Part shown: positions 1-11,506 of the stretch, one piece after another
Position numbering within the stretch: the stretch's first letter is position 1
Layout: each line of letters starts with the position of its first letter
Source: Raffaelea ambrosiae
Taxonomy: Eukaryota; Ascomycota; Sordariomycetes; Ophiostomatales; Ophiostomataceae
Direction: 5' to 3'
Length of the DNA: 64,000 bases
Assembly: GCA_002778195.1 (NCBI GenBank)
Contig: PCDI01000001.1
Location: 620,001-684,000 of the forward strand
Notes under the pieces: generated by a model
The model's database searches: none
Seen by the model: the letters and a program-made list of their open reading frames with translations, nothing else
What the model was told of the DNA's origin: nothing
Position numbers and translations under genes: made by a program

Positions 1-1963
1 CTCGCGTCTGCGGCCTGTCCCCGGAAGCCGGAGGCGGCACCGCCGGCATGAGCGAGGCCGTTGACGACGAGAGTCCGGCCTCGGACGGCATGGCCTCGCT
101 GACCGTGAACGACCGCGACACGGGGTACCTCGGCGTCGCCTCGGGCGCTGCTCTGCTGCGGCTGCTGGAACCGCAAGCCCGCCGACGCCGGGCGTCGTCG
201 CGGTCGCACGCCGCCATGACCGTGGCCCCGTTTCTGACGCCCCAGCCGAACCCGAACCGCCACATCACCGAAGCCATGATCGACGCCTATTTCCGGCTGT
301 ATCATGTCAGCTACCCGATCCTGCACGAGCCCACCTTCCGGGCCCAGTACAGCGAGGTCATCCCGCGGCCCAACGGCGCCTGCTGGACCGTGCTGGCCTA
401 TGTCGTGGCCGCCATCGGCGTCTGGGCGTCGGCCACGAACGCCAACGACACCCTGGACTTGGCTCTGTTTGCGCAGGCGCGGTCCATGCTGGGCTTTGAC
501 TTTCTCGAGGTCGGCAACCTGACGTTGGTCCAGGCCCTCACTCTGGTATCCAACTACCAGCAGAAGCGCGACAAGCCCAACTCGGGCTACAACTACCTGG
601 GGCTGGCCGGGCGGATGGCCATGGGCTTGGGTCTCCACAAAGAATTCCAGGGCTGGAATATTTCGCTGCTCAACATGGAGATCCGGAGGCGGGTGTGGTG
701 GTCGCTGTGTGTGTTCGACGTGGGCGCGACCATTACGTTCAGCCGGCCAGACGTGTGGCCCTACAACGGGATTGACGTGCGGTTGCCGCTGAATGTGAAT
801 GACAAGGTACGTTATGGGACGGGCAGACTGGATCGAGCTCCCAGAAAAGACAGCCTCCGCCCGGACAGCTCGCCCGGACAGGCAGAGAAACAGCTTCAAA
901 CGACGGTTTGGACAGCCCATGACACCCGCTAACCTCATCACAGGACCTCACGGCCGCTTCCACCGTCTACCCACCCGAGTCCACGGCCGTCACTCCCTAC
1001 ACGGCCGTGGCCACCCAGGCTCGCTTCCACGTCAACACCCGCGCCTGCTACGAGCGCGTCATCTCCAAGCCGTTTCCGTCTGCGGTGGAGCTCCTGCATC
1101 TCGACGCCGAGCGGATCGAGCCGTGGCAGGCCGGCCTGCCGCCCTGCTTCACCGAGTCGGCCGCGGTGCCGACCCGCTATGCCCTGTGCCACGCCGTCAT
1201 GGCCTGGCGCCTGCGCAACCTACGGATCCTCATGTACAGGCCCTATGTGATCCGACGGGCCCTGCGAAGAAGGCCCGACACGGACGAGGCCAGCACGACG
1301 GCGTACGACCGCTGCCTGGCCGACGCCAAGTCGACCATCCAGATGATCAGCGAGTACTGGGAGCGCCAGGACCACAACCGCCTGGCCGCGTGGTATGCGC
1401 TGTACTTCCTCTTCCAGGCGGCCCTGATTCCGGTCATCTGTCTCCGCAATGATCCCGCGGCGGTCGAAGCCCCCGACTGGCGCGCACAGATCAAGACCAC
1501 GCTCCAGACCATTGCCGCCCTGGCACCCACCAATGCCAGCTCGGGGCGCTGCTATCGTATCATCTCAAGTCTCTGTGCCCGATATCTGGACATGGACCCG
1601 ACCAAGGACCCCAGCATGCGGATGATCGATCCCATGGCGGCGGCGGCTGCTCAAGAACAGCAACAGGAGCAACAACAGCAGCAGCAGCAACAGCAGCAAC
1701 AGGCCAACCTTACCGCCGCCGGAGGAATGACAGTCGAGTCCCAGATGACGGACCAGACTGCGATGAACACTGCCAACGGTACGTGGGCGGTCGAACAGCC
1801 CGTGGGCGAGAGCCCACAAACACAGATCAACAATGTCTTTGCCATGATGTGGCCCAATATGCCGCCGCTGGAGGCGGCCGATGTCGTCATGGGTGACGAC
1901 GCAGGGTGGATGGAGTTTCTGCGCGCGGGGAGTATGGATGACTGGTCAAGGCCAAGTCAATAA
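1..1963 (+). CDS. GAL4-type fungal transcription factor, 5' truncated by window edge
   Basis: This is the C-terminal part, about 607 residues, of a nuclear Zn2Cys6-class regulator. The frame is open from base 3, so the gene starts left of the window and the zinc cluster is not visible. Exons are 1-806 and 944-1963. The intron 807-943 (GTACGT...ACAG) joins in phase 0 and restores a continuous protein. The fungal_trans (PF04082-like) region is recognisable by DTGYLGVASGAALLRLL, HEPTFRAQY, YLGLAGRMAMGLGLHKEF and RRRVWWSLCVFD, a pattern typical of GAL4/XlnR-like middle homology regions. A glutamine tract (about 1649-1702) lies near the C-terminus and the last 80 residues are acidic and hydrophobic, as in activation domains. 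The target pathway cannot be inferred. The class is secure; the GAL4-like subgroup is inferred from the motifs. Confidence 0.85.
1649..1702 (+). repeat. CAG/CAA microsatellite coding polyglutamine
   Basis: A run of mixed CAG and CAA codons encodes a near-pure Gln stretch with two Glu interruptions, inside the C-terminal region of the GAL4-type factor. Such tracts are often length-variable between strains. Confidence 0.9.
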
Positions 1964-2124
1964 AAAAAAGGGGAGTGAGGTACGGCGAACGGTGATCATA
2001 CAATTTTTTTTTCCGGTTGGGAGTACAAAACGAAGAGCATATATTGGGACACATTTCATCAGGGTGGTGTATAAAAAGCATGTTAAGGGGTGACGTAAGT
2101 TGGCACGAAGAATGACACAAATTG

Positions 2125-2142
2125 GGGGGGGGGGGGGGGCCG
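2125..2142 (+). repeat. Poly-G homopolymer
   Basis: About 17 consecutive G residues lie upstream of the SET-domain gene. Length is prone to sequencing and replication error. No coding role is assigned. Confidence 0.8.
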
Positions 2143-2170
2143 TACCAGGACGTACCGGTTAATATATTCG

Positions 2171-2233
2171 ATGCGGAAAATAATGAATGCTGCTACACGT
2201 TTCGCTTATTTGGCCACTTTCTCTGTGAGATGA
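2171..2233 (+). other. Upstream ORF (20 codons) overlapping the likely SET-protein start
   Basis: An ATG at 2171 opens a 20-residue reading frame that ends with TGA at 2231-2233. The next ATG, at 2230, is the likely start of the SET-domain protein. The stop and start overlap as ATGA. This arrangement can support termination-reinitiation, but it is seen only in sequence. If the true start is 2266, the uORF would simply lie upstream. Confidence 0.5.
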
Positions 2234-3934
2234 AAGACACCCAGTCTCTTGCTCGATTGCCAGCCATGACTGCTCCTACTCGTGCCGCGATGGTGGCTGT
2301 TGCTGCGCTCTTTTGGGCAGGATTGCTGGTGCTGGTTGCCATTTCCACTGCTCATGGTAAGAGGGATACAAGCCAGGGGCCCCGAGAGCCGCAAAAAGGA
2401 AAAGCCAGCTTGCCCAAACCTACGACTGAAATACAGGACCTGGGAGTGTGTGAGTCGAATCCATGGAAGGCAGAGTTGGTCCTCGGCGGAGAAGGCCAGC
2501 GCTACAGCACATGTCCCCGGCCGAGCCCCCCCACACCCGAGGGACCCTGGACGCCGTGGACCCATCGGCCGGTGTGCGTTGGCAGTGGAGACGGGACGTA
2601 CTGCGTCTATACCGATGTGACCTTTCGTGGCGGTCGGGGGCTCAGCGTCATAGCCGCACCGCACATTGGCGCGGCTGTTGCAGCCACTCTGGACGACAGT
2701 CGGGTTCCACCACGGCTGCGTGACCACCCCTCCACCAACCTGGCAGGCGACCCGGCCCAGGAACACGGAGCTGTCGCCCAAGGAAACGCTTTCCAAGTAC
2801 AGCCGATCGCGGGCCGTGGCAAGGGCGTCGTGGCCACACGCCGCATCAAGGCCGGCGAGCTGGTGTTCGTGGACTACCCCGTCATCCTGTCCCAGAATTC
2901 GTTCAACCTACAGGCGCCGATGCCAGGCGGTACGCCGGCACCGATTATGGAGCTCCTGCAAATTGCCGTGCGGCAGTTGACGGCTGGGCAGCAGGCGCGC
3001 ATACATGCCCTGGCCCACAGTCGAGGGGGCGAGCGGGTCCGAGACATTCTCCAGACCAATGTCTTTGGTATCGAGCCCGACGGCGAGTCGCTGATCGGAC
3101 TCTTCCCGCTGGGATCAGTGAGTGGTGCGCGCGCTGGATGCTGTGACAGTCAGATCCCGAATGGCTAACCTCCTGCAGCGGGCCAACCATAACTGCCAGC
3201 CAAAGTAAGCGTCCCCATGATCGCAATGCAAAGAATGCCAGCTCATCTCTGTGTTGACAGCACATACTGGCGGTACACCCAGGGATACCAGTCCCAAGAG
3301 GTCATTGCCTTGCGAGACATTGAATCCGGCGAAGAAGTCTCGCATAGTTGTACGGGTTGTTTTGTTCTGTTTTGTTTTGTTTTCTGTTATGCCTTTTGGT
3401 TTTTCATTTTATTTTCTGTGGCCATTCGCAGAGGTACCGTATCCTTTTCTGACGCATGCCGCGACAGACATTCCTCTTGGCATGGTCTACGCCGAGCGAC
3501 AGAAGACGATCAGCGGATGGGGCTTCAACTGCACCTGTCCGCTGTGCAGTGCGTCGCCTCAGCAGCGCGCCGTCTCGGACCAAAGACGGCGTCGACTGCA
3601 CAGCATCCACGCCGAGCTCAGCAAACGAGGCGACTCGTCCTCCACCGGCTACAGCCCGTCGGACAGGGCCATTCTCTTGGAAGAGACTGTCGACGAACTC
3701 CTGTTTCTGGTTGAAAAGGAACAGATATGGCCCGTGCTGTGCTACTACTATATCGTCGTCGCCCGGGCCTACCTCGACATCGCCGACTATGCCAGCGCTC
3801 GGCGCTTCTGGCACCGCGCCCACACGGCCTTTGCCACGTATGGCGGGGAGCAGCACGGCAACCTGGACGAGATAGCACAGCTGTGGAAGCAAATCACAGA
3901 GCAAGAACGGTTATCGGGGGCGTCACGGGTATGA
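2230..3934 (+). CDS. SET-domain protein (putative lysine methyltransferase) with N-terminal signal or anchor
   Basis: Exons 2230-3117, 3179-3204, 3261-3349 and 3468-3934 join to a 489-residue protein. Residues about 13-40 form a hydrophobic segment that could be a signal peptide or membrane anchor. The SET domain follows, with GRGKGVVATRRIKAGELVFVDYP, NHNCQPNTYWRY across the 2nd and 3rd exons, and SHSYIPLGMVYAERQ across the 3rd intron. That last junction creates the expected catalytic tyrosine (T + AC = Tyr), which is why acceptor 3467 is preferred over the AG at 3440, where a stop would form. A post-SET-like CTCPLC follows, then a helical TPR-like tail. The family transfers methyl groups from S-adenosylmethionine to lysines; the substrate is unknown. 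The start is 2230 or 2266. An in-frame GTG-type extension upstream passes through a G17 homopolymer and is not credible. Confidence 0.8.
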
Positions 3935-5303
3935 CAGTCGTCGTCACGACTCTCTAGAGTGTCAGCATTGCCAAAGACTGCGGTGAGAATCGAGAATCAT
4001 TCTCTTCTATTTTCCATTTTTGGTGTTATCATGCAATGGGGAAAGTGTGTAAGCAGTCGGACAAACGCAAGGCGATGCTGCCGGAAGGAACGACATAGCT
4101 AGTAAGATGTGTACCGATTTGGAATAGTTGAGGGGGCTGCCGCCCTGTGAGTGGTGGTTTCATTTATGTTAGTTTACTGCTCTGGCTGCGAGCTGCATTT
4201 CCTTGGATAAGAATCAAACACTTGGTTTGGCCACTCGACCAATACAAGACAGAATTTGTTGTGATTGTAATGACGTGTCCCAATTGATCAGTTGTTTTCG
4301 TCAGCATTGTCCGCTCGGTGCTGTAGAGTTGCTCCCAGAATGATGCTCGCGTTGTATGGATTGTAGATCAGGCATCGAAGCACTTTGTCGCCGTCCTGAA
4401 TGCCATACCATGCCCCGACGGTCAAGTCATAACTCTGGTGTAAAAAAATGGAGCTGGATCATGACAGCCAGTAGTTATAGTTCTTACCACAAGAGCCGGG
4501 CTTGTCATTCTCGGGTTCCCCGGTTCTCAGTTGGCCTTGGCCGGCACTTGCAAGGCGGGTGTGCTTGCCTGCCGGCCATTCGTAGACTCCGCCCAGTCGG
4601 TCCAATTTCACCAGTCTTACGCCAGCCCTACGCATTGACTCCATGGTTTGGACGATCGTGTCCGCCAAGGGCCGTTGACAAGGGCAAAGTGGAGTAAGAA
4701 AAGGTGGATAACCCGGGAAACATGATTCGCTGTGAGCAGCCCGTCCGTTCCCCACAATCCGAAATTCGCACATTCGCACCTGTTTGGGCTTAGTGTCGAC
4801 CGATCTCTCTTTCGTCTCCAGTCTGACCGACATATCTCTCGGCTAAGCCACTGGGCCAGGCTGCGCAGGGGGGGGCGTTGCATGGCAGTGGGCAAAAAGC
4901 TCCAACCCAGCTCTATTATTTCTGTTGCCTCCTCTTCTTCGCATGTAAACGAAGAACAAAATCTATTTACTATTTACCAGCTGCTGCTACGCACGGTTTT
5001 CTGTGCTCTCCTTTTTTTTTCGTTCTTTTCCGCCGGTGTGGTTGTCGCGTTGCTCAGAGACTCCGTGATTCAATTTTACAGAAACCGACAACGTTGGTAG
5101 ATATTTACCAACGACATAAGCAGATCTAGCCCAGGTTCTGAATACCCGCCTCGGCACTTGTCTTCTCGGCTAGACCACATTTGATACGGTTGAAAAAAAA
5201 AAAAAAACGGGTACGGACCTTCCAGTTTTGGGTGTCTTTGCGCGAGAGCTTGGCCTCGCGTGATCTGTCAAAACAAGGCCTGGACTGCTGTTCGAACTGA
5301 AAT
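3935..5303. other. Intergenic region, no gene recognised
   Basis: This 1.37 kb stretch holds only short overlapping frames without family motifs or plausible splice structure. It probably contains the 3' UTR of the SET gene and the promoter and leader of the Zn2Cys6 factor that begins at 5304. The composition is clearly less GC-rich than the flanking exons. Confidence 0.6.
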
Positions 5304-7511
5304 ATGGTTGGTGTACCGGGACGCTCCAAGGGGTGTAACACCTGCATAAGTCGGAAGGTCAAGGTCAGTTTCTCCCCCATCACCCTGCCAAGCTTGCTCG
5401 GATGCGGCTTCCCTGCAGCCATGTGGTACCCGTGCGTCATTTTCATTTTGCTATTGTGACTTTGCAATTTTGCAAGGTTATTTATATATCTTAATCTTGT
5501 TGCCGCTCCAGCCTTGCCAGTGCGGCCGTACTAACTGAAAGCAGTGTGATGGGGGCCAGCCGTCCTGCGGCAACTGCAGCCGCTCCAACCGGCTATGTAC
5601 TGGGTACAAGCGACCAGTGGCCTTTGTGATGTCCTCTGACGTCAAGTTTGTCGAACCCAGCACGCCGGAAGACGGAGAGAATACATCGGTCATCACACAC
5701 GGACGATGGCGCAAACGAAATAAAAAGGCAGCAAAAGCCTTGCCCAATAACGCCAGAGGAGGTCCTCATGCCACAGCGGCCCAACAGTTGCGACCAGAGG
5801 ATATGGCACCACTGGCCGTGGACTTATCATCGACGCTCCCAGAATACCACCTCAAGCAGATACGCAAAAGATATCCGACTACGGAGGCATATGACGAGAG
5901 ACTCAAAACTGCCCAGGAGGAGGAAATGACCGCTGTGGCCTTGCGAAACTGGAGGTCCGCCGGCCCTGGAAATCCTCAAGACACGAGCCAGGATGGCCTT
6001 GCTAGCCTTGCTGGCGTCTCGGACCAGAGACTCAGCCACATGATGATGTCTTTTTCGCAACCCATGTCAGCCGACCCGGCGTGGCGGGAGCAACTGTACC
6101 CTTTGTTTCTCCGAATCCACCTGCCCGCCGAGGTCTTCCAGGGCTGCAAGGGGAGCCAGCATCGGATCCACCGCAACTGGCTGATGAACCTCCGGGACAC
6201 GGCTTTTGACGAGTCGCCTGCATTGGAAACGGCCATGACTGCCTTGTGCATGGCGCGTGTGGGCCGCAAGGACATGCACCAGGGCCTCATCAACCACAGC
6301 CTGGATCTGTACACAGATAGTCTGCGCCATCTGCAAAAGGCCCTGCACGACCCGAAGCTGCAAACATCAGACCAGACGCTGGCAGCCTGTGTGGCCCTGT
6401 CCATGTACGAAGTGGCGGAGTGTCCCTCCAAAAAGCAGGACGGATATGCCTCGCACCAGTCTGGAGGTATTGCTCTGCTGCAGAAACGCGGACCGGAAGC
6501 CCACGCCTCCGTTCTGGGGCACTCGTTGTTCGTGTTCCTGCGCGTGCAGCATGTGAGTTTTTTTTAGTTTTTTCTTGGGTTTTTTTTCTGTGACCACGTA
6601 TTCTTTGTCCGTTCTATATCTCTGACGTGGCACAATGCTTTGAACAGTTTCTCTACTCGCTGTGGAATAGAAAGAGCAATTTCCTCTCCGAGCCCGAGTG
6701 GCGAACCAAGCCGTGGCAGAGCCAGGCCAAAGATCCGCACGACATGTTCATGGAGCAGATGTATTGCATTCCGGTCTTGATGGAAAAGACGGACATCCTG
6801 GAAAAGTCCATGCCGGACCCAGACACGCTCCTGCATGGCTACAAGGAAATCATCTCCCAGTACCAGGCCCTGCACAACTGCCTGCAGGGCTGGTACCGAG
6901 ATCTGCGGGCCATCGTGGCCGGGCCTCTGTATGGGCCGGAGCTGGCAACCATCAAGTGCCCCGAGTTGGAGAAGAGCGGGCGAGGCCAGCCATTCCCCGT
7001 GGCCTTTCACTTTCCTGCCTTTTCTGTCGGCCAGTCCATGATTCTCTACTGGTGCGTTGCCATGGTCACCAACACCCAGATGTCCGAGCTGCACCGCAAG
7101 GCGGCCCTGATCGAGGACGCTAGGCAGACGGAAACCAACGGTTCCCGAATACAGTCCACGCATTCGTCGCCCACGTCGTCAAGATCAGCCTCGCCATCCA
7201 GCCAGCCCCTCTCGCCACATATGGCGGCCGCTGCCGAGACGGCGGCCGTTGGCCGGTCCATGTCCAAGAACATCTGCCAATCGATCGAGTTCTTTCTGAG
7301 CGCTTCTATGGGCGATCTGGGAGCGGTGTCGATGCTTCTCCCGCTCATTGCTGTCAGACACCACCTCCAGCGAGCTCATGAGCGCGGACGGAGCAGAGAT
7401 GCCTCGCGCGAGCAGATGGTGGAACAGGCAGACAGCATTGTCTGGGTGGACCACATGATTAAGCTTATCGGCCGGAAGGGCTATATGGTGGCGTTTTACT
7501 TGGATGAATGA
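5304..7511 (+). CDS. Zn2Cys6 transcription factor, Fungal_trans_2 type
   Basis: Exons 5304-5363, 5545-6552 and 6648-7511 give 643 residues. The first exon encodes the first two cysteines and the basic helix (CNTCISRKVK). The second exon opens with CDGGQPSCGNCSRSNRLC. Using acceptor 5544 gives the canonical C-x2-C-x6-C-x6-C-x2-C-x6-C spacing; using 5541 would insert a glutamine. A perfect TACTAAC branch site (5529-5535) precedes that acceptor. The long remainder, with tryptophan- and leucine-rich helices, resembles the fungal-specific Fungal_trans_2/DUF3468 regulatory domain. It acts in the nucleus; the target genes are unknown. The intron inside the zinc cluster is common in this class. Confidence 0.85.
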
Positions 7512-7901
7512 ACGATTGGTTATGTAGACTTGGGAAACTCCCCCAGCATTAGCGAGACAGCATCAACTGCGACAGCACGTTTCTTATCACCTGACACTGT
7601 GAATGCGGGGCAAGTTCGACCCCTCACCGCCCTTGCGTCTTGGCGGCAGAATGTCCTCCCCCCCCGGAATACCCCCTCTACACTACTGGTTCGTCCCTGC
7701 TGTCTGGGTCGCCGTTGTTTCTCTCGCTCTGGTCGGCTTACTAGTCCTCTTGCTAAAAACCAGCCTGAGATCTTCTCCACATCAAACACGCGGAAGATTC
7801 CAACAAAACTATAACGGTTTTCCAATGCCGATGCGCCATTGAGCATTCCTGCTCAGCACGACGCAACCCGAGGTCCCTGGCCTGTCACAGGCTTGCACAC
7901 C

Positions 7902-10885
7902 ATGTCCAAAAAGAAGAACAAGGTCGTCGCTGCAACAGAACCGCCCAATGGCAGCAAAGACAAGGACAGCAGTGGCAAGGATGGATCACCAGGCGCCGGG
8001 GCCGCCAAGGCGCAGCTGACTACCGCTACCGCTACCACTGCCGCTACCACTACAACCCAGAGCTCAGCCGCGCCCATGACAGACAGCGAGATGAAGAAGC
8101 TGGCCAGCGAGAACGTGGCCAGCAAGTTTGCCATGGCTACCATGTCGCCGGGGCTGAGCATCTCCAGGAATAAGTGGGTTGGCTCTTTTTTTTTTTTTTT
8201 TGATTGTTTTCGGTTTGCTTCGGTTTGCTTAGCTTTGCTTAGCTTTGCTTCTCGTGTGGTTTGATTGTATCGCGAAGTCCCCCAATGCCGTCTTTTTTGC
8301 CCGAGTTATCACCAAATATTGTGAACATGCAATACCCTGACCAACACTTGCGACCATCTTATTTTTTTTTCACGCCTGCACTGTATGGAGCATGTCTGTG
8401 GCTTCCCAGCCGCAGTCTCCAGCGTTCGTCCTATGTCGTGATGACCTCCTGTTAACACACGAGTAGACATTGGCGCCACATCTCTTCCTTCCATGGCCCC
8501 TGGCTTCAGCTCCCATCCGAGGTCCTGGAGACCCTCGCCGTCATCAACTACCGCCACCCACGACCCCACCCCGTGGACCCGGCCATCTTCTTTGACATGG
8601 TGCGCATCCGCAAGCTGGTGGACGAGGCCAGCGATCTGGCCGTGCGGGCAGCTTCTGGCACGGTTGTGTCTGGCGGCAATGCGGCCCACCTGTCGAGTGC
8701 GTCAAACGTCTTTGGCATTGGCCTGAAGCAAGCACGCACACTGCAGTTGTCGCCAGAACGGAGACATCGCGCACGCATAGATGCCACCATTCGGCTGGCC
8801 GAGGCGTACGCCATGGACGAGATCGCTGCCAGCGTGGCCACCATGCAGGGCGCCTCCTCGCTGGAAGAGGTGGCCAAGATCGTGCTGGACCGAAAGCCGA
8901 GGGGCGGCGACCCAGACCCGGATGCCCTGTATGTGCACTTTTTCCACGAAAAGATCCCCAGTCGCCAGCTGGCCGAGAGCACCAGCCTCGACGAGCTGGA
9001 CCGCGTGATCATGGCCCACCCCAACGACTGCCGGCACTACCGGACCCGGGCGACGGTGCGGCTCTTCAAGGAGGACTTTGACGGCGCGGCGGCCGACCTG
9101 ACAGAGGCCCTGCGTCTGGCCAAGATGCAACAGGACACGCGGGCGCACGATGCGAAACGAGAACGCGAACGACTCGGCATCCTGGAAGAGCCCAAGAAGA
9201 AGCCCGTCGAACGGACTATGAAGGACAAGACGCCTATGCCGGCCGACGGCGAGCGGCCCTCGAGCATTGAGGCCCAGCTGATCTTCTACAGGGCCAGCGT
9301 GTACTTTGACGCCGCCTGCCATCAAGTGTATGCGGCCATGGGACGACCCGACCTAGCCAATACGGACGAGAAGGCCAGCAAGAAGAAGCAGCAGCAGCAG
9401 CAGCAGCAACAACACAGTAATGCGTCCCTCGTTGATGATGACATTCATGCCGACAAGGCCCTGCTCCAAGAGGAGGCCGCCGTTAGACAAGCACACGCCC
9501 ACCGACTGCTGCACATCAACGCCAAAAAGGCCCTGCGCGACTACCTTGCGTTTCTGCGGCACTTCCACTACACCCCGGAGATGCCCATCCAGGTCTCCGA
9601 GGCATATGCCCGCAAGATTCTGTCTTTTACCATAGCGAAAGCCGGCACCACCTCGTCCGGCATCACCAACTCGACGTCCATGGCCCTCAAGAGCCTCATG
9701 CCCCTGCAGCTGAGCGCATCCTTGCTGGCGGTCTCCCGGGGCACTGTGGCGCGGCCCGAAATTGCCGACGAGACGGCCCGGGCCGACCGCCAATGGCGAG
9801 TGTTTGCCCTGGACGAACTCTTCACGGGGGCGCACCCGGCCGATCTGCCCCCCTTTCCGGCACCTCCCATCAACACCGCCATCGCACCCACGAGCAGCCC
9901 CGATGCCGCCCGTGCCCTGCTCATGCAGAGCCGCCCCACCGCCACGTACCACCCGTTGGTGGCAGATGCCCTGCACTCCCTCCTGATGGTGTACTGTCTG
10001 CTGCAGCGACCGCCGGCCGAGCTGCAGCGCCATGCGGCCATGGTGGCTCGACTGTCCAAAGCCTCGGACGGCTACCCGGCGTTCCAGACGACGCACTGCA
10101 CGGCGCGGACGGACTGGCTGGATGTTCTGCGCATGGCACGAGAGACCGTGCCCGGCGGCCTCTCCCAAATCCCCGCCGACTGGGAAGACCTGAGCGCGCC
10201 GCCCAAGGCGGACAAGAAAAAGCGGGCAGCAGCGGCGGCAGCCCGGAAGAACGCGGCGCAAGCACTGTCGACGCCCCAGGGAGCGGCCAAGACCCACACA
10301 CACCAGAGCGCTGTCTCGAACGGAGGGGCATCGAGTGGCTCAACAAACAGCAAGCCACCAGTAACTGACGAGAGCGAAGTGACAGCTCTGGCAGATGTCA
10401 CAAACAGGCTAGAGCTTTCCAGCAATGAGCATCTGGTTGCTGTGAGAGAGGCTGTTGCCCCCCCGGGATCACCAAGGTCACCGTCATCGCCAGGGTCCCC
10501 AACAGTTTCGACGCCGCCATCTGGAGATCCGAGCGAGGCAACATTTGGGGCCTCGGCCCCCCCTGCTGCGTCAAAGGAGACAAACGAGGGCAGTAAGAAG
10601 AAAACGCTGCATTCGACGACGTCTAACACGGCCACAATCGCCGGTCCCATGACCACCAACAACAACAGCCAATATGCCTCCAGTTCAGATCGAGCCCTAG
10701 CGGTGGCGAGATGGACAATTGATTGTCTCAATGGCAAGATCGGAAAGGCACCTGGTACGGGCAGCAGTGGTGGTGGAAAGGGCAAAAAGAAGTCCAAACG
10801 ACCGGTAAAGGGAGGTGCATCATTGGCCGAAGTGCCGCTGTCTGCTGCCGCAGAGAACGAACCACCGCAACACGCGCAGACGTAG
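7902..10885 (+). CDS. Conserved fungal protein of unknown function with TPR-like helices
   Basis: Exons 7902-8173 and 8467-10885 join in phase 2 to an 896-residue protein. The start at 7902 has a good context (caccATGtcc); upstream in-frame sequence has no ATG. The Lys/Thr/Ala-rich N-terminus is followed by a conserved core (HWRHISSFHGPWLQLPSEVL, then RPHPVDPAIFFDM) and by helical segments such as DYxGAxxDLTEAL-like FDGAAADLTEALRLAK, which look like tetratricopeptide units. A Lys/Gln tract (about 9384-9415) and a Ser/Pro-rich C-terminus are disordered. I recall similar ascomycete proteins carrying the label histidine kinase group protein, but I see no H-box or ATPase motifs, so kinase activity is not supported. 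The gene is convergent with the factor ending at 11507. Confidence 0.7.
8211..8250 (+). repeat. Four tandem 10-bp units in an intron
   Basis: Two copies of CGGTTTGCTT are followed by two of AGCTTTGCTT, just after a T19 run, inside the intron 8174-8466 of the conserved unknown gene. Confidence 0.85.
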
Positions 10886-11506
10886 TGGTCTCGGTGCGGG
10901 AGGTGGGAACTTTGTGGAGTCTTCGCGGGAAGTTTGTATCATCATTGTTTTTTCTGACATCTTGATTATGACAAGGAATGAAAGTTGGAATAAAGCGGAA
11001 AAGATGAGGTATGTTGGTTATTGATTGCCGAGTAAACATATGGGGGTTTGGGGGAGGGGGGGGGGGGACATGTTTTGTGAACGGCTTTCTTGGATACGAA
11101 TTTCTGGCATCATGTTGTACTTTTTTGTGCTTTTAGATGTAATTAATCAGGAAATGCGATATCATACGTATTAAAGACATCAAACATCAAACATTCACAC
11201 AAATGTCTGTTTATGGAAAAAAAATAAAAATAAAACACAGAAATAGAAAGGAGGAAGCCCATCATTTTTCCATGCTGCTGGCCACAGGTTTACTTGCACC
11301 TTGCCAAGCATGACTGGAATAAAATGGAAGAGAGTCGAAGATGAAATCAAAAGATGTGCAGTAATGAGCATAAGATACAACAAAATCGGCTTCACAAAGA
11401 TACCGCCCAACCAAGAAAAAGAAACAGAAGATATAAAAAAAAGAAAATGTTCGTCCCAAACACCCCTGTTCCTACGTGATAATACCCATCACGCCAACGC
11501 CTTTCG
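10886..11506. other. Convergent 3' intergenic region
   Basis: This is the space between the stop codons of two convergent genes. It is A/T-rich, contains a G-run near 11056-11068 and several A-rich stretches that could serve polyadenylation on both strands. No gene was recognised. Confidence 0.6.

Noticed and set aside
3418..3467. Earlier splice acceptor (AG at 3440) for the third SET-gene intron
   Set aside because: Joining there to the donor at 3350 forms a TAG stop; the acceptor at 3467 restores the catalytic Tyr and the conserved SHSYIPLGM block.
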